Assembly: GCF_046591575.1 (NCBI RefSeq)
Contig: NZ_JBIQWA010000002.1
Location: 372,001-436,000 of the forward strand
Length of the DNA stretch: 64,000 nt
Source of the DNA: Marivita sp046591575
GTDB lineage: Bacteria > Pseudomonadota > Alphaproteobacteria > Rhodobacterales > Rhodobacteraceae
Direction of reading: 5' to 3'
Shown here one piece after another: positions 34,208 to 43,666 of the stretch (positions are counted from its first letter, which is position 1; each line of letters opens with the position of its first letter). Made by a program: the position numbers and the translations under genes. The notes under the pieces were generated by a model. That model was not told the origin of the DNA. It saw nothing but the letters and a program-made list of their open reading frames with translations, and made no database searches.

Positions 34208-34756
34208 ATGCAGGCGAGACTCAAAAAAACCGTTGTTTTGGTGGGGATGATGGGGGCCGGAAAGACCGCTGTGGGCAAGGCCCTGGCCGCGCTGCTGAAT
34301 GCACCTTTTCTGGATTCGGACGCAGAGATCGAAAAAGCCGCCAACATGACCATCCCCGAGATTTTCGCGCGCGACGGCGAGCCGTTTTTTCGCCTGAAAG
34401 AAGCGCAGGTGATCGACCGTCTGTTGGAGGAAGAGCAGGGCGTCTTGTCGACCGGCGGCGGCGCGTTCATGTCCGATGCGAACCGGGCGATGATCGCGAA
34501 AAAAGGCGTGGCCGTGTGGCTGAACGCGGACCTGCCGCTGCTTTGGAGCCGGGTAAAACACAAGGACACGCGGCCCCTGTTGCGGGTGCCCGATCCGCTG
34601 GCCGCGCTGACCCGGCTGTATAACGAACGTGTGCCAGTCTACGCAAAGGCCGATCTGACCGTGACATCGGAACCGAACCTGTCGATTGATGATATGGCGC
34701 ATCGTGTGATTGACGCGCTGCGCACGCGTCCTGATGTGATGGAGGTACTGGAATGA
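34208..34756 (+). CDS. aroK: Shikimate kinase
   Basis: Phosphorylates shikimate to shikimate-3-phosphate in aromatic amino-acid synthesis. P-loop GMMGAGKT near residues 13-20, DSDAEIEK (shikimate-binding Asp region) near 37, TGGGAF near 82 and the RPLL lid motif near 120. I take the ATG at 34208 (182 aa); an in-frame GTG at 34166 would add 14 residues. It overlaps aroB by 4 bp. Confidence 0.95.
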   Translation: MQARLKKTVVLVGMMGAGKTAVGKALAALLNAPFLDSDAEIEKAANMTIPEIFARDGEPFFRLKEAQVIDRLLEEEQGVLSTGGGAFMSDANRAMIAKKGVAVWLNADLPLLWSRVKHKDTRPLLRVPDPLAALTRLYNERVPVYAKADLTVTSEPNLSIDDMAHRVIDALRTRPDVMEVLE

Positions 34757-35853
34757 CCGAAACGGTTCACGTCCCCCTGGACACCCGCGCCTATGACGTG
34801 CGGATCGGTCCCGATCTTCTGACGCGGGCAGGTGCCGAGATTGCGCCCTTGCTGGACCGTCCGCGCGTTGCGATTGTGACCGATGCCAACGTCGCCGAAC
34901 GACATTTGTCTGCCTTGAACGCCGCTTTGAAGGCGGAGGGAATCACCTCTGTCACCCTGACGCTGCCAGCTGGCGAGTCCACCAAAAGCTGGCCGCATTT
35001 TGAACGCACCGTGGAATGGCTGCTGGAGCAAAAGATCGAACGCCGTGATATGGTTGTCGCCCTGGGTGGCGGGGTCATTGGCGATCTGGTCGGCTTTGCC
35101 GCCGCCGTATTGCGCCGCGGGGTGCGGTTTGTGCAGATCCCGACATCGCTTTTGGCGCAGGTCGACAGTTCGGTGGGCGGGAAAACCGGGATCAACGCGC
35201 CGCAGGGCAAAAACCTGATCGGCGCATTTCACCAACCCGCTTTGGTTCTGGCCGATATTGCGGTTCTCAACACCTTGAACGACCGTGACTTTCTGGCCGG
35301 GTATGGCGAGGTGGTGAAATACGGCTTGCTGGGCGATGCCGCGTTTTTCGCGTGGCAAGAGCAGAACGCAGACCGCGTTATCGCGCGTGACCCAGAGGCC
35401 TTGGCCTATGCGGTCCGCCGCTCGGTGGAAATGAAAGCGGATATTGTGGTCCGGGATGAAACCGAGCAGGGCGACCGCGCGCTTTTGAATCTGGGGCACA
35501 CCTTTTGCCACGCGCTGGAGGCCGCGACCGGCTATTCGGATCGGCTGTTACATGGCGAAGGCGTCGCCATAGGCTGTGGGCTGGCCTTTGATTTGTCCGC
35601 GCGGCTGGGCCTGTGCGCACAAGAAGAACCAAGCCGCGTGCGTCAATTGCTTGCTCGAATGGGGATGCGGGTCAGGCTGGCCGATATCGACGGGGATTTG
35701 CCCGATGCAGAGACCTTGTTGCGCCTGATGGGCCAGGACAAAAAGGTTATCGCGGACCAAATTCATTTTATCCTGGCCAAAAGCATCGGATCGGCATTTG
35801 TCACGTCGGACGTTCCGAAAGCCGCTGTTCTGGACACCCTGAAGGCCGGATAG
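34753..35853 (+). CDS. aroB: 3-dehydroquinate synthase
   Basis: Converts DAHP to 3-dehydroquinate with NAD and a metal ion, the second shikimate-pathway step. The 366-aa protein has the NAD region VALGGGVIGDLVGFAAAVLRRG near residue 99, QVDSSVGGKTGIN near 135 (phosphate and metal site), KYGLLGDAAFF near 189 and LNLGHTFCHALEA near 245 with the metal His. Coupled to aroK by a 4-bp overlap. The short gap to the convergent ssb holds a weak inverted repeat (about 35854-35882) followed by GGTTTTT on the plus strand. Confidence 0.97.
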   Translation: MTETVHVPLDTRAYDVRIGPDLLTRAGAEIAPLLDRPRVAIVTDANVAERHLSALNAALKAEGITSVTLTLPAGESTKSWPHFERTVEWLLEQKIERRDMVVALGGGVIGDLVGFAAAVLRRGVRFVQIPTSLLAQVDSSVGGKTGINAPQGKNLIGAFHQPALVLADIAVLNTLNDRDFLAGYGEVVKYGLLGDAAFFAWQEQNADRVIARDPEALAYAVRRSVEMKADIVVRDETEQGDRALLNLGHTFCHALEAATGYSDRLLHGEGVAIGCGLAFDLSARLGLCAQEEPSRVRQLLARMGMRVRLADIDGDLPDAETLLRLMGQDKKVIADQIHFILAKSIGSAFVTSDVPKAAVLDTLKAG

Positions 35854-35895
35854 GGCACCGCGCGGAAAACGGTGATGCCCCATCGGTTTTTCGGT

Positions 35896-36405
35896 CTAGA
35901 ACGGAATTTCGTCGTCAATGTCGCGGGCCGGTGCGCGGGCCGGACCACCGCCACCGCCGCTTGAGCCGCCGTAATCGCCACCGCCGCCCCCGTAATCGCC
36001 GCCATAGTCACTGCCGCCGCCACCATAGCCGCCGCCACCGCCACCGCTGTCACCACGGCTGTCCAGCAGCGTGAGTTCACCGCGATAGGGACGCAGCACC
36101 ACTTCGGTTGAATACCGGTCCTGACCGGACTGATCTTGCCATTTGCGGGTTTCAAGCTGGCCTTCGATATACACCTTGGACCCTTTGCGCAGATATTGTT
36201 CCGCGATGCGGGCCAGCGGTTCGGAAAAGATGGCAACGCTGTGCCATTCGGTCTTTTCCCGCCGTTCGCCTGTGTTGCGGTCTTTCCAGTTTTCGGACGT
36301 GGCGATACGCAGGTTGCACACCTTGCCGCCGTTCTGGAATGTCCGCACTTCGGGATCACGCCCCAGGTTGCCGACAATGATGACCTTGTTAACTGAACCG
36401 GCCAT
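35896..36405 (-). CDS. ssb: Single-stranded DNA-binding protein
   Basis: 169 aa: N-terminal OB-fold (MAGSVNKVIIVGNLGRDPEVR start; residues 1-112), a glycine-rich disordered linker, and the acidic tip DIDDEIPF that binds replication and repair partners. The ATG at 36405 has GGGGGA at a suitable distance; the frame remains open upstream to 36486 but without family similarity. Housekeeping copy to judge from the canonical tail; convergent with aroB. Confidence 0.96.
   Translation of the reverse strand: MAGSVNKVIIVGNLGRDPEVRTFQNGGKVCNLRIATSENWKDRNTGERREKTEWHSVAIFSEPLARIAEQYLRKGSKVYIEGQLETRKWQDQSGQDRYSTEVVLRPYRGELTLLDSRGDSGGGGGGYGGGGSDYGGDYGGGGGDYGGSSGGGGGPARAPARDIDDEIPF
35944..36045 (-). repeat. 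Glycine-rich codon repeat in the SSB linker
   Basis: About 34 codons of Gly with regularly spaced Tyr-Gly-Gly or Asp-Tyr-Gly-Gly units encode the SSB linker. The DNA is an imperfect GGN-type repeat. Length of such linkers varies between strains, so indels are likely here. Confidence 0.75.
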
Positions 36406-36615
36406 GGGTCCCCCATTTTCCTGATCGAATCTCTGACGCAGCGCGCCGCTTGCGGGACAATACCCATCGCATCCCGCAGATGCCATGTGCTAATGCCGCC
36501 TGTGTCTTCCGGTATCATCCAATTGTGGTTAAGAATTCATGATCAACCAAGGCTGGTGTGAAAACCAAAACCAGACTATAACCACGCAAATTCTTTACAT
36601 GGGGCGTGCGGATTT

Positions 36616-37233
36616 ATGCCAGCAGCGAGACAGGGATTGATCGCCATCATCAGCGCAGCAGCGCTGTTGGGGGCCGGAATGGCCAGTGCCGAAGTGTTGT
36701 CTACCAAGAATCGCTCGGCGTTGTTTTCCAGCAAAACCAGCGTTCTGGACACCCGCGCCGCCCAGCAATACAAAAGCTCGATCCGGCTGCAGCCACCCAA
36801 AGTGGTCACTCCTACCAAATGGGGCGACACCGGTGGTGACGGGGCATTGCCGCAATACCGTGGCCGCTATACGGGTGTCTATTCCGGCATGGCCCGCGAT
36901 GCGGCGCGCCGGCATGGGATTCCCGAAGATCTGTTCCTGCGGCTTGTCCAGCAGGAATCAAATTTCAACCCGCGCGCCATTTCGTCAAAGGGTGCGATCG
37001 GGTTGGCCCAATTGATGCCCGGAACCGCGCGCGATCTACGCGTTGACCCCACTGATCCCGCGCAAAACCTCGAAGGCGGCGCGCGCTATCTCAAACAGCA
37101 ATACCGCACTTTCGGAAACTGGCGTCTGGCGCTGGCGGCCTATAATGCGGGGCCGGGTGCGGTGCAAAAGCACAAAGGCATCCCGCCCTATCGCGAAACC
37201 CGCAACTACGTGAAAAAGATCTGGGGGCGCTAA
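36616..37233 (+). CDS. Lytic transglycosylase, SLT family
   Basis: Periplasmic peptidoglycan-cleaving enzyme of 205 aa: signal peptide 1-25, a poorly conserved region to about 85, then the SLT domain with catalytic Glu114 (LVQQESNFNPRAIS), GAIGLAQLMPGTA near 126-138 and LAAYNAGPGAV near 176. Stand-alone small transglycosylase without LysM or peptide-binding extensions; likely a housekeeping or envelope-remodelling enzyme. Convergent with the peptide ABC operon, 12 bp apart. Confidence 0.92.
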   Translation: MPAARQGLIAIISAAALLGAGMASAEVLSTKNRSALFSSKTSVLDTRAAQQYKSSIRLQPPKVVTPTKWGDTGGDGALPQYRGRYTGVYSGMARDAARRHGIPEDLFLRLVQQESNFNPRAISSKGAIGLAQLMPGTARDLRVDPTDPAQNLEGGARYLKQQYRTFGNWRLALAAYNAGPGAVQKHKGIPPYRETRNYVKKIWGR

Positions 37234-37245
37234 ACCCCCGGTTCT

Positions 37246-39330
37246 TTATTCTGCTGCGATCTGGATAACCGGCTCCATTTCGGCAAGCTGCGCGTCGGTC
37301 AGATGGCATTTGATCTGATGACCGTTTGCAAGCTCACGCTGCGGTGGCACCTCCACCTCGCAAAGCCCGCCCGGCACCTCTGATTTCCAGCGGCACCGCG
37401 TTTGGAACGGACAGCCCGAGGGCGGGTTCATGGCCGAGGGAATGTCGCCTTCCAGAACGATGTGTTTCTTGTCCACCCGCGTGTCCGCAATGGGCACGGC
37501 TGACAAAAGCGCCTCGGTATAGGGGTGATAGGGCGGCGAAAACACCTGATCCGTCGATCCCATTTCCACTACATGCCCAAGATACATAACCATAACGCGA
37601 TCAGCCAGATAGCGCACGATGCTCAAGTCATGGCTGATGAACAGAAGGGTTGTCTTTTGTTCGCGCTGGATCTCCATCAACAGATCCGTGACCGCCGCCT
37701 GGACCGACACATCCAGCGCCGACACAGGTTCGTCCGCAACCACGATGCGGGCATTTCCGGCAAAGGCGCGTGCAATGCCGACACGTTGCTTTTGCCCCCC
37801 TGACAACTGCCGTGGCATCCGATCGGCAAAAGCGCGCGGCAGTTTGACCAGATCCAGCAATTCCAGCATCCGCTGCCTGCGTGCGGTGTCATTCTCCCCG
37901 ACGCCAAACACCTCCAGCGCGCGGATGATCTGGCGACCGACGCTCATCGACGGATTAAGCGTGTCGAACGGATTTTGAAACACCATCTGAACATCCGCAA
38001 TGGTAGAGGTGTCCCGCGCGTCGATCGGCGTTGCCTCGATATTGCCGTTGTCCAGCAGGATCTGCCCTTCGGTCGCCGTCTCCAACCCCATCAGGACCTT
38101 GGCAAAGGTGGATTTGCCGCACCCGGATTCGCCGACGATGGCCAGGGTTTCGGATTCGCGAGCCTCAAAACTCAGTGTTTCATTGGCTTTGACCACCTTC
38201 TTGTCACCAGACCTGCCCAAAAGCGCGTTCGCCGCGACCTCATAATATTTTTTGAGATTATCTATCTTGAGAACCACTTGACCGGGCTCTGGCTTGTGTG
38301 TGGTCTCGGCCGCATCCAGTGGTGCGGACCAATCGATCTCCTGAAACCGCAGACAGCGCGTGCTGTGACGGTCATTTCCCGCAACCGCAGCCATTTTGAT
38401 GGCGCCGGAATCGCAACGCCCGGCCTCGAAATAATCGCAGCGCGGGCCAAAATTACAGCCCGCCGGACGTTCGTGGGGTAGGGGGAAATTGCCCGGAATG
38501 GCCCGTAAGGGCCGCGCGTTCTTGTCAGCGCCCGGCAACGGGATCGACCGAAACAGCGCCTGTGTATAGGGGTGCTGCATGTCGTCGAACACATCCTCGA
38601 TCGACCCGGTTTCCACCGCTTCGCCGGAATACATCACGCATAACCGGTCGCAGGTCTCAAGCACGAGGCCCAGATTGTGGCTGATAAACAGCATCGACGT
38701 GCCGTATTTCTGGCCCAGCTCCTTGACCAACGCCACAACCGCAGCCTCGACCGTGACGTCCAGCGCAGTGGTTGGCTCGTCCAGGATGAGCAAAGACGGC
38801 TCGGCCATCAACGCCATCGCGATCACGATCCGCTGCTGCTGACCACCCGAAAGCTGATGCGGATAGCTGTCCAGAATTCGCTTGGGATCGGGCAGTTTCA
38901 CATCCGTGACCACCTGCAACGCGCGCTGCAACGCCTCTGCCTCGGACGCCGCGCCGTGAATCATCGGGACTTCCATCAGCTGCCTGCCGATCTTCATCGC
39001 CGGGTTCAGTGACGCCATCGGCTCTTGATAGATCATGGCGATTTCCGAACCCCGGATCTGACGCAACTCTTCCTGGCTCATACTGTTGAGGTCACGGCCC
39101 TTGAACCTGATGGACCCGCCTACAACCTGACCGTTCCGGCCAAGATCCTGCATCACCCCCAAAGCAACCGTGGATTTGCCGCATCCGGATTCGCCGACAA
39201 GCCCCACCGCTTCGCCCGGCATCACCTTGACCGAAAAATCCATCACCGCCGGGATTTCCCGCAGCCGCGTGAAAAAGGAAATCGAAAGCTGGTCGATCTC
39301 AAGGATCGGGCCGTCATAGGCGTCTTTCAT
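37246..39330 (-). CDS. Dipeptide/oligopeptide ABC transporter, fused two-domain ATPase (DppD-DppF)
   Basis: 694 aa with two complete nucleotide-binding domains: Walker A GESGCGKST at 46-54 and 400-408, signatures LSGGQQQR at 160-167 and LSGGQKQR at 509-516. Each is followed by the OppD/F C-terminal extension with cysteines (GCNFGPRCDYFEAGRC near 291-306; GCPFQTRC near 655). A fusion of the two usual ATPase subunits, last gene of a binding-protein / permease / permease / ATPase operon. Powers uptake of peptides or a similarly sized solute. Confidence 0.93.
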   Translation of the reverse strand: MKDAYDGPILEIDQLSISFFTRLREIPAVMDFSVKVMPGEAVGLVGESGCGKSTVALGVMQDLGRNGQVVGGSIRFKGRDLNSMSQEELRQIRGSEIAMIYQEPMASLNPAMKIGRQLMEVPMIHGAASEAEALQRALQVVTDVKLPDPKRILDSYPHQLSGGQQQRIVIAMALMAEPSLLILDEPTTALDVTVEAAVVALVKELGQKYGTSMLFISHNLGLVLETCDRLCVMYSGEAVETGSIEDVFDDMQHPYTQALFRSIPLPGADKNARPLRAIPGNFPLPHERPAGCNFGPRCDYFEAGRCDSGAIKMAAVAGNDRHSTRCLRFQEIDWSAPLDAAETTHKPEPGQVVLKIDNLKKYYEVAANALLGRSGDKKVVKANETLSFEARESETLAIVGESGCGKSTFAKVLMGLETATEGQILLDNGNIEATPIDARDTSTIADVQMVFQNPFDTLNPSMSVGRQIIRALEVFGVGENDTARRQRMLELLDLVKLPRAFADRMPRQLSGGQKQRVGIARAFAGNARIVVADEPVSALDVSVQAAVTDLLMEIQREQKTTLLFISHDLSIVRYLADRVMVMYLGHVVEMGSTDQVFSPPYHPYTEALLSAVPIADTRVDKKHIVLEGDIPSAMNPPSGCPFQTRCRWKSEVPGGLCEVEVPPQRELANGHQIKCHLTDAQLAEMEPVIQIAAE

Positions 39331-39399
39331 CTTGTCTCTCCCTATCGGGGGGCCCGGTTTGCCGTCATGGCATCTTTGGGCTTGAAATACCTCGGGGGT

Positions 39400-39418
39400 C
39401 TGGGGGCAGCGCCCCCAG
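39400..39418. repeat. GC-rich hairpin between permease and ATPase genes (element copy 2)
   Basis: A perfect 8-bp stem CTGGGGGC/GCCCCCAG with loop AGC, preceded by GAAATACCTCGGGGGTC. Same loop and flank as the hairpin at 30053, so a short interspersed element. Inside an operon it could attenuate the ATPase transcript or protect its upstream end. Confidence 0.55.
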
Positions 39419-39429
39419 TCCGCCCTGTC

Positions 39430-40623
39430 TCAATCGCGCAGCGATTCCTCGCGCAGACCATCGGCCAGCAGGTTCAGACCCAGCACCATGCTTAACAAGG
39501 CCAGGGCCGGCACAATTGCGGGATGCAGGTAGACCTGCAACAGCCGCCGCCCGTCATTGATCGTTGTGCCCCAATCCGGGCTTTCCGGGCTCAGGCCCAG
39601 ACCAAAGAACCCCAGCGTGCCAAGCAGGATCGTCGTATAGCCAATGCGCAGGCAGAAATCGACAATCAGGGGGCCACGGGCGTTGGGCAGGATTTCCCAG
39701 AGCATGATATACCACGGCCCTTCGCCCCGTGTTTGTGCCGCCGCCACGTAATCGCGGGTCTTGATATCCATGCTCAGCCCCCGGACAATCCGGAACACCG
39801 TAGGCGAATTGACAAAGACCACCGACACAAACACCACAAGGATGCCATCCGACACGTTGAACAGGTCCATAAATTCCGGCAAGACAGAAACCTTTGATCC
39901 CGTCTCAGAGATCAGCGACAGGTACAGCCATCCCATAATTCCCAGAACCACGATCAACATCGGCGTGCGCAATCCGGGCTGGGTCTTGTAGCGCGAATTC
40001 AGCAAGACGCCGACAAAGATCAACGGAAACACAAACAAAACCGTGGCCATATAGCTTGGGATGCCGGTTTCGACGATTTCGGGTGTCACCAGCAGATAAA
40101 ACAGCAAGATCACCGGAAAGGCGAGGATCAGGTTGGCCAGAAAGCTTAGAAATGTATCCAGCTTGCCACCATAATACCCGGCTGGCAGGCCCAGTGTGAT
40201 GCCGACCATAAAGGCAAACAGCGTTGCCAACGGCGCAATCTGAACCACAATCCAGGCCCCTTTGATCATGCGGCTGAACACGTCGCGCGCCAGGTTGTCG
40301 CCGCCGAACAGGTAATAGGCGTATTGACCCTCATCCGGGCTGCGCAGGGCGGTGCCCGGACCCTTGTTTTTCATGCCCGACACCTGGGCCAGCGGGTCAT
40401 GGGTGATGATCATGTCCATCGCCCCATAAATTCCGGTGAACACCCAGAACATGACAAGCGCAAAACCGATCATGCCGATGGTTGAGTCAAACAGCTTGCC
40501 GTACAAACCCAGCCGCCGTTTATAGACCATCGACAGCGTAAAAAGGACAATGAGCGAGATCCAGACAGGCATGAACTGCAGGATGACGCGGGTGAATATT
40601 TCAAACCAGCTGAGCGGCTCCAT
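39430..40623 (-). CDS. Dipeptide/oligopeptide ABC transporter permease (DppC type)
   Basis: 397-aa inner-membrane subunit. A longer-than-usual N-terminal half with extra helices, then the binding-protein-dependent transport domain including the EAA-type cytoplasmic loop (RDYVAAAQTRGEGPWYIMLWEILPNARGP, approx. 283-311) that contacts the ATPase. A 5-helix core around 130-390. Partner of the DppB-type permease 17 bp upstream. Confidence 0.92.
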   Translation of the reverse strand: MEPLSWFEIFTRVILQFMPVWISLIVLFTLSMVYKRRLGLYGKLFDSTIGMIGFALVMFWVFTGIYGAMDMIITHDPLAQVSGMKNKGPGTALRSPDEGQYAYYLFGGDNLARDVFSRMIKGAWIVVQIAPLATLFAFMVGITLGLPAGYYGGKLDTFLSFLANLILAFPVILLFYLLVTPEIVETGIPSYMATVLFVFPLIFVGVLLNSRYKTQPGLRTPMLIVVLGIMGWLYLSLISETGSKVSVLPEFMDLFNVSDGILVVFVSVVFVNSPTVFRIVRGLSMDIKTRDYVAAAQTRGEGPWYIMLWEILPNARGPLIVDFCLRIGYTTILLGTLGFFGLGLSPESPDWGTTINDGRRLLQVYLHPAIVPALALLSMVLGLNLLADGLREESLRD

Positions 40624-40640
40624 AGGTGCTCTCCTTGCGC

Positions 40641-41687
40641 TCAGGTGACGCTGATGCGTGGGTTGAGGTAAACGTAACCGATGTCAGAGATCAGCTGCGT
40701 GATCAGCACCACAAAGACCGACACCACCGACACCCCCAGCAAAAGCTCGATGTCGTTGTTGCTGGCCGCTTGCACCAGCGTCCAGCCAAAGCCTTTGTAA
40801 TTGAACAGGGTTTCAACGATGACCACCCCGTTCAGCAGCCAGGGAAACTGCAGCATGATGACGGTAAACGGCGCGATCAGCGCATTGCGCAAGGCGTGTC
40901 TGATGACGATATTCGGAAAGCTCACACCTTTCAGGCGCGCCGTGCGGATATATTGCGCGGTCATGACCTCGGCCATGGACGCCCGCGTCATTCGCGCGAT
41001 ATATCCCATGCCATAAAGCGAGATGGTCAGCACCGGCAGAAAGAAATTCTCGAAATTGGCGTTCTCCATCGCAGAGGTTGCCGTGCCTTTGAACCATTTC
41101 AGCCCCACCGCCGAGGATGCAAACACCGCAATCAAGATCACACCGGACACGTATTCCGGCGTCGCCGTGGTTGTGATGGCAACCGTCGACAGCGTGCGGT
41201 CGGTTTTTGAACCCTCGTTCATGCCCGACAAAACCCCCAGTATCAGCGCCGACGGCACCATCAGGACCATCACCCAGAACATCAGCTTGCCGGTCAGGCT
41301 CAGCCGGGTTGCGATGATGCTGCCGACCTCGTCTTTGAACACCGTGGAAAAGCCCCAATACCCCTGCAGCACGCCGCAGAACTCGGGTGCTTCTTCGGGG
41401 GATTGACCGGGCAGGATACACCGGCCCTGAATACTGCCATCGGGGTTTTCATGCCGGTAGGAGGGCAACACGCCAAGCCATTCGCCGTATTTGACAAGTG
41501 TCGGCTGAAGATACCCGCCGCGTTCCAGAAAGCTGCTGACCTCGGCATCGCTCATGCGGAAATTGCCCTGCGTCTTGGCCAGCTTTTCCAGATTTGGGTA
41601 GAGGTTGGTTAACGTAAAAACAAGAAACGTCAGGCACAGACCGGTCAGAATCATGATGCCAAGACGCCGAAGTATAAAAAGTCCCAT
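40641..41687 (-). CDS. Dipeptide/oligopeptide ABC transporter permease (DppB type)
   Basis: 348 aa. N-terminal DppB helix (LFILRRLGIMILTGLCLTFLVF), a periplasmic insert (about 30-110) and the EAA loop RASMAEVMTAQYIRTARLKGV near residue 232. Conserved DppB-type ending (ISDIGYVYLNPRI). Co-transcribed with the DppC gene; a terminator-like hairpin separates it from the binding-protein gene. Confidence 0.92.
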   Translation of the reverse strand: MGLFILRRLGIMILTGLCLTFLVFTLTNLYPNLEKLAKTQGNFRMSDAEVSSFLERGGYLQPTLVKYGEWLGVLPSYRHENPDGSIQGRCILPGQSPEEAPEFCGVLQGYWGFSTVFKDEVGSIIATRLSLTGKLMFWVMVLMVPSALILGVLSGMNEGSKTDRTLSTVAITTTATPEYVSGVILIAVFASSAVGLKWFKGTATSAMENANFENFFLPVLTISLYGMGYIARMTRASMAEVMTAQYIRTARLKGVSFPNIVIRHALRNALIAPFTVIMLQFPWLLNGVVIVETLFNYKGFGWTLVQAASNNDIELLLGVSVVSVFVVLITQLISDIGYVYLNPRISVT

Positions 41688-41762
41688 GGTTCACCCTGTT
41701 GGTGGACGCCGCTTCGGACACGACAGATTATATTTTTTTATTGTCTTCGCCCGATCACAGCG

Positions 41763-41788
41763 AAAAAACCGCGCCCGGATGGGCGCGG
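41763..41788 (-). terminator. Terminator/attenuator between the binding-protein and permease genes
   Basis: Perfect 8-bp GC stem (41769-41776 with 41781-41788, 4-base loop) followed on the minus strand by TTTTTT (41768 down to 41763), 16 bp past the binding-protein stop. Partial termination here would give the excess of binding protein over membrane subunits that such operons need. Confidence 0.8.
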
Positions 41789-41803
41789 CTGTCTTGACCA
41801 TGC

Positions 41804-43474
41804 TCAGGCCTTAAAGCCGAACTTGTACAATTGCGGCAGGTCGGCGATGTGCTTGTCGACGCCGACCAGATTGTCACGATGATGTCGCATGGCGGTTCGC
41901 CAGTAGGGTTGAATTGTGACACCTTCCTCCACCATGATCGACTGCAACTTGCCCATCACCTCGCGGCGCGCGTCGACATCTGCCAGCGAATTGGCTTCGG
42001 CCAACAGCGCGTCGAATTCGTCATTGGCAAAACCGGACTCGTTCCATGCGACGCCTGATTTATAGGCAAGGCCCAGAACCTGTGTGCCCAAGGGCCGGTG
42101 GTTCCAGTTGGTCGACGAAAAGGCGTATTTCGTCCAGTCGTTCCAAAAGGTCGATCCGGGCAAAACCGTGTGACGGGCCTTGATGCCCGCATCATTCAGC
42201 TGGGCCACAACAGCCGCCGTGGTGTTGCGCCGCCAATCATCGTCGATGGATTGCACCTCGTGTTCAAAGTCGCCCATGCCGGCCTCGTCCATCAGCGCCT
42301 TGGCCTTGGCAGGATCATAGGGCAGGCGGGTGATATCGGGGTGGTATTCCGGGTGCATCGGTCCGACGTGATGGTTGTCAGCCACGATACCATATCCGGC
42401 CATCCCCAGCTCAAGGCAGATTTCATTGTCAATTGCCATCGCAAGCGCCTGACGGACCCGCTTGTCGCCATAGATCTTGTTGCCCTCATCATCCTCGGCC
42501 AGTTGGTTGGGACGAATGACGATGGTAAAGCCGGACGGGATTTCCGAGCGGGTCAGCCCAATCGCATCGAACACGTCGATAAATTCGCCCACGGATTCCC
42601 AGTTCATGTCGATTTCTTCGGATTCATATGCCGCCAGGAACGCCGCCGGGTCGGTGCCGTAATCGATGAATTCGATGCGGTCGATATAGCCGCCTTTGCC
42701 CGCCGCGTAGCCCCACCAATCAAAGCCTTCGTTGCGCACAAGCACCGCCTTCACACCCACCTCGTGGCTTTCGGGCAGCATGAACCCCGTGCCAATCGGG
42801 TTTGCCAGCATGGTGTTGGCGTCAAAGCTCGAATGTGTGATCGCGGCGGGATAGTCCGCCATGCCCGGAATCAGCGTAATGTCCGGCACGCTGGCCTTGA
42901 GCAGGACCGTATGGCTATCGACAACGGTAATCGCCCCCTCGGCGGCCTTGCCGGTGTCACTGTCAACCAGCGACGCCATGCGCGCGGCCATCGAATTGCC
43001 TTCGAGCGTGGTATCACACCAGCCTTCGATGTTGCGGGCCACGTCCTCGGCGGTGAAGTCGTCGCCATTGTTCCACTTGACGCCCTGACGCACCTTCAAC
43101 GTGTATTCTGTCGCGTCGTCGTTGGCCTCCCAGCTTTCCAGCAGCATGGGCTCAAACGTCCCGTCATTGTTGTATTCGACCAGATATTCCAGCCACCCGG
43201 CGGTGAAGGTCGCAATCTGCGTCCAGTCATAGGTGCGCGGATCTTTCAGCGCGCGGACTTCCATCTGGAAGCGGATGGTGCCGCCTTGTTGCGCGTGTTC
43301 GGACGCTTGCACAGGCTGGGCCAATCCACCAAGCGCATAGGCCGCGCTGGCGGTCACACCCAGCGCGGTTGTCCGTGCCAGAAATTCGCGACGGTCCAGA
43401 TGTCCATCTTTGAATTCCTGTGCGTACATTTCGGCGGACGGGTGCACCCGATTGATCGGTGTGTGATGCGTCAT
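41804..43474 (-). CDS. ABC transporter substrate-binding protein, family 5 (dipeptide/oligopeptide), Tat-exported
   Basis: 556-aa periplasmic solute-binding protein. Twin-arginine signal DRREFLARTTALGVTASAAYALGG with Arg28/Arg29, then the SBP family 5 body (WLEYLVEYNNDGTFEPMLLESWE, about 90-113; the YDPAKAKALMDEAG segment near 395). GGGAG lies 8 nt before the ATG at 43474. First gene of its operon. Binding specificity cannot be read from sequence; peptides, opines or nickel complexes are bound by relatives. Confidence 0.93.
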   Translation of the reverse strand: MTHHTPINRVHPSAEMYAQEFKDGHLDRREFLARTTALGVTASAAYALGGLAQPVQASEHAQQGGTIRFQMEVRALKDPRTYDWTQIATFTAGWLEYLVEYNNDGTFEPMLLESWEANDDATEYTLKVRQGVKWNNGDDFTAEDVARNIEGWCDTTLEGNSMAARMASLVDSDTGKAAEGAITVVDSHTVLLKASVPDITLIPGMADYPAAITHSSFDANTMLANPIGTGFMLPESHEVGVKAVLVRNEGFDWWGYAAGKGGYIDRIEFIDYGTDPAAFLAAYESEEIDMNWESVGEFIDVFDAIGLTRSEIPSGFTIVIRPNQLAEDDEGNKIYGDKRVRQALAMAIDNEICLELGMAGYGIVADNHHVGPMHPEYHPDITRLPYDPAKAKALMDEAGMGDFEHEVQSIDDDWRRNTTAAVVAQLNDAGIKARHTVLPGSTFWNDWTKYAFSSTNWNHRPLGTQVLGLAYKSGVAWNESGFANDEFDALLAEANSLADVDARREVMGKLQSIMVEEGVTIQPYWRTAMRHHRDNLVGVDKHIADLPQLYKFGFKA

Positions 43475-43630
43475 GTGTTTCTCCCTGTGACACGTGTCTT
43501 GTTTTTGTGGAATGAGGCAAATGGCCGTTGGGCCCTGCACAAAGGTATCATCGACGCAGTGCGTCTGATGCGGCTCTTGGCATCAATCGCCAGATTGAGC
43601 CTTTTTGGGTCTGAAAACGACATTGTCTTT

Positions 43631-43659
43631 GTCATATTGCGACATGCCGCAAGATGCAA
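43631..43659 (-). promoter_or_regulatory. Candidate sigma70 promoter of the peptide ABC operon
   Basis: TTGCAT (minus strand, 43659-43654), 17 bp spacer, TATGAC (43636-43631). It would give a leader of about 150 nt before the binding-protein ATG. Assigned on spacing and position only. Confidence 0.35.
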
Positions 43660-43666
43660 ATCAGTC

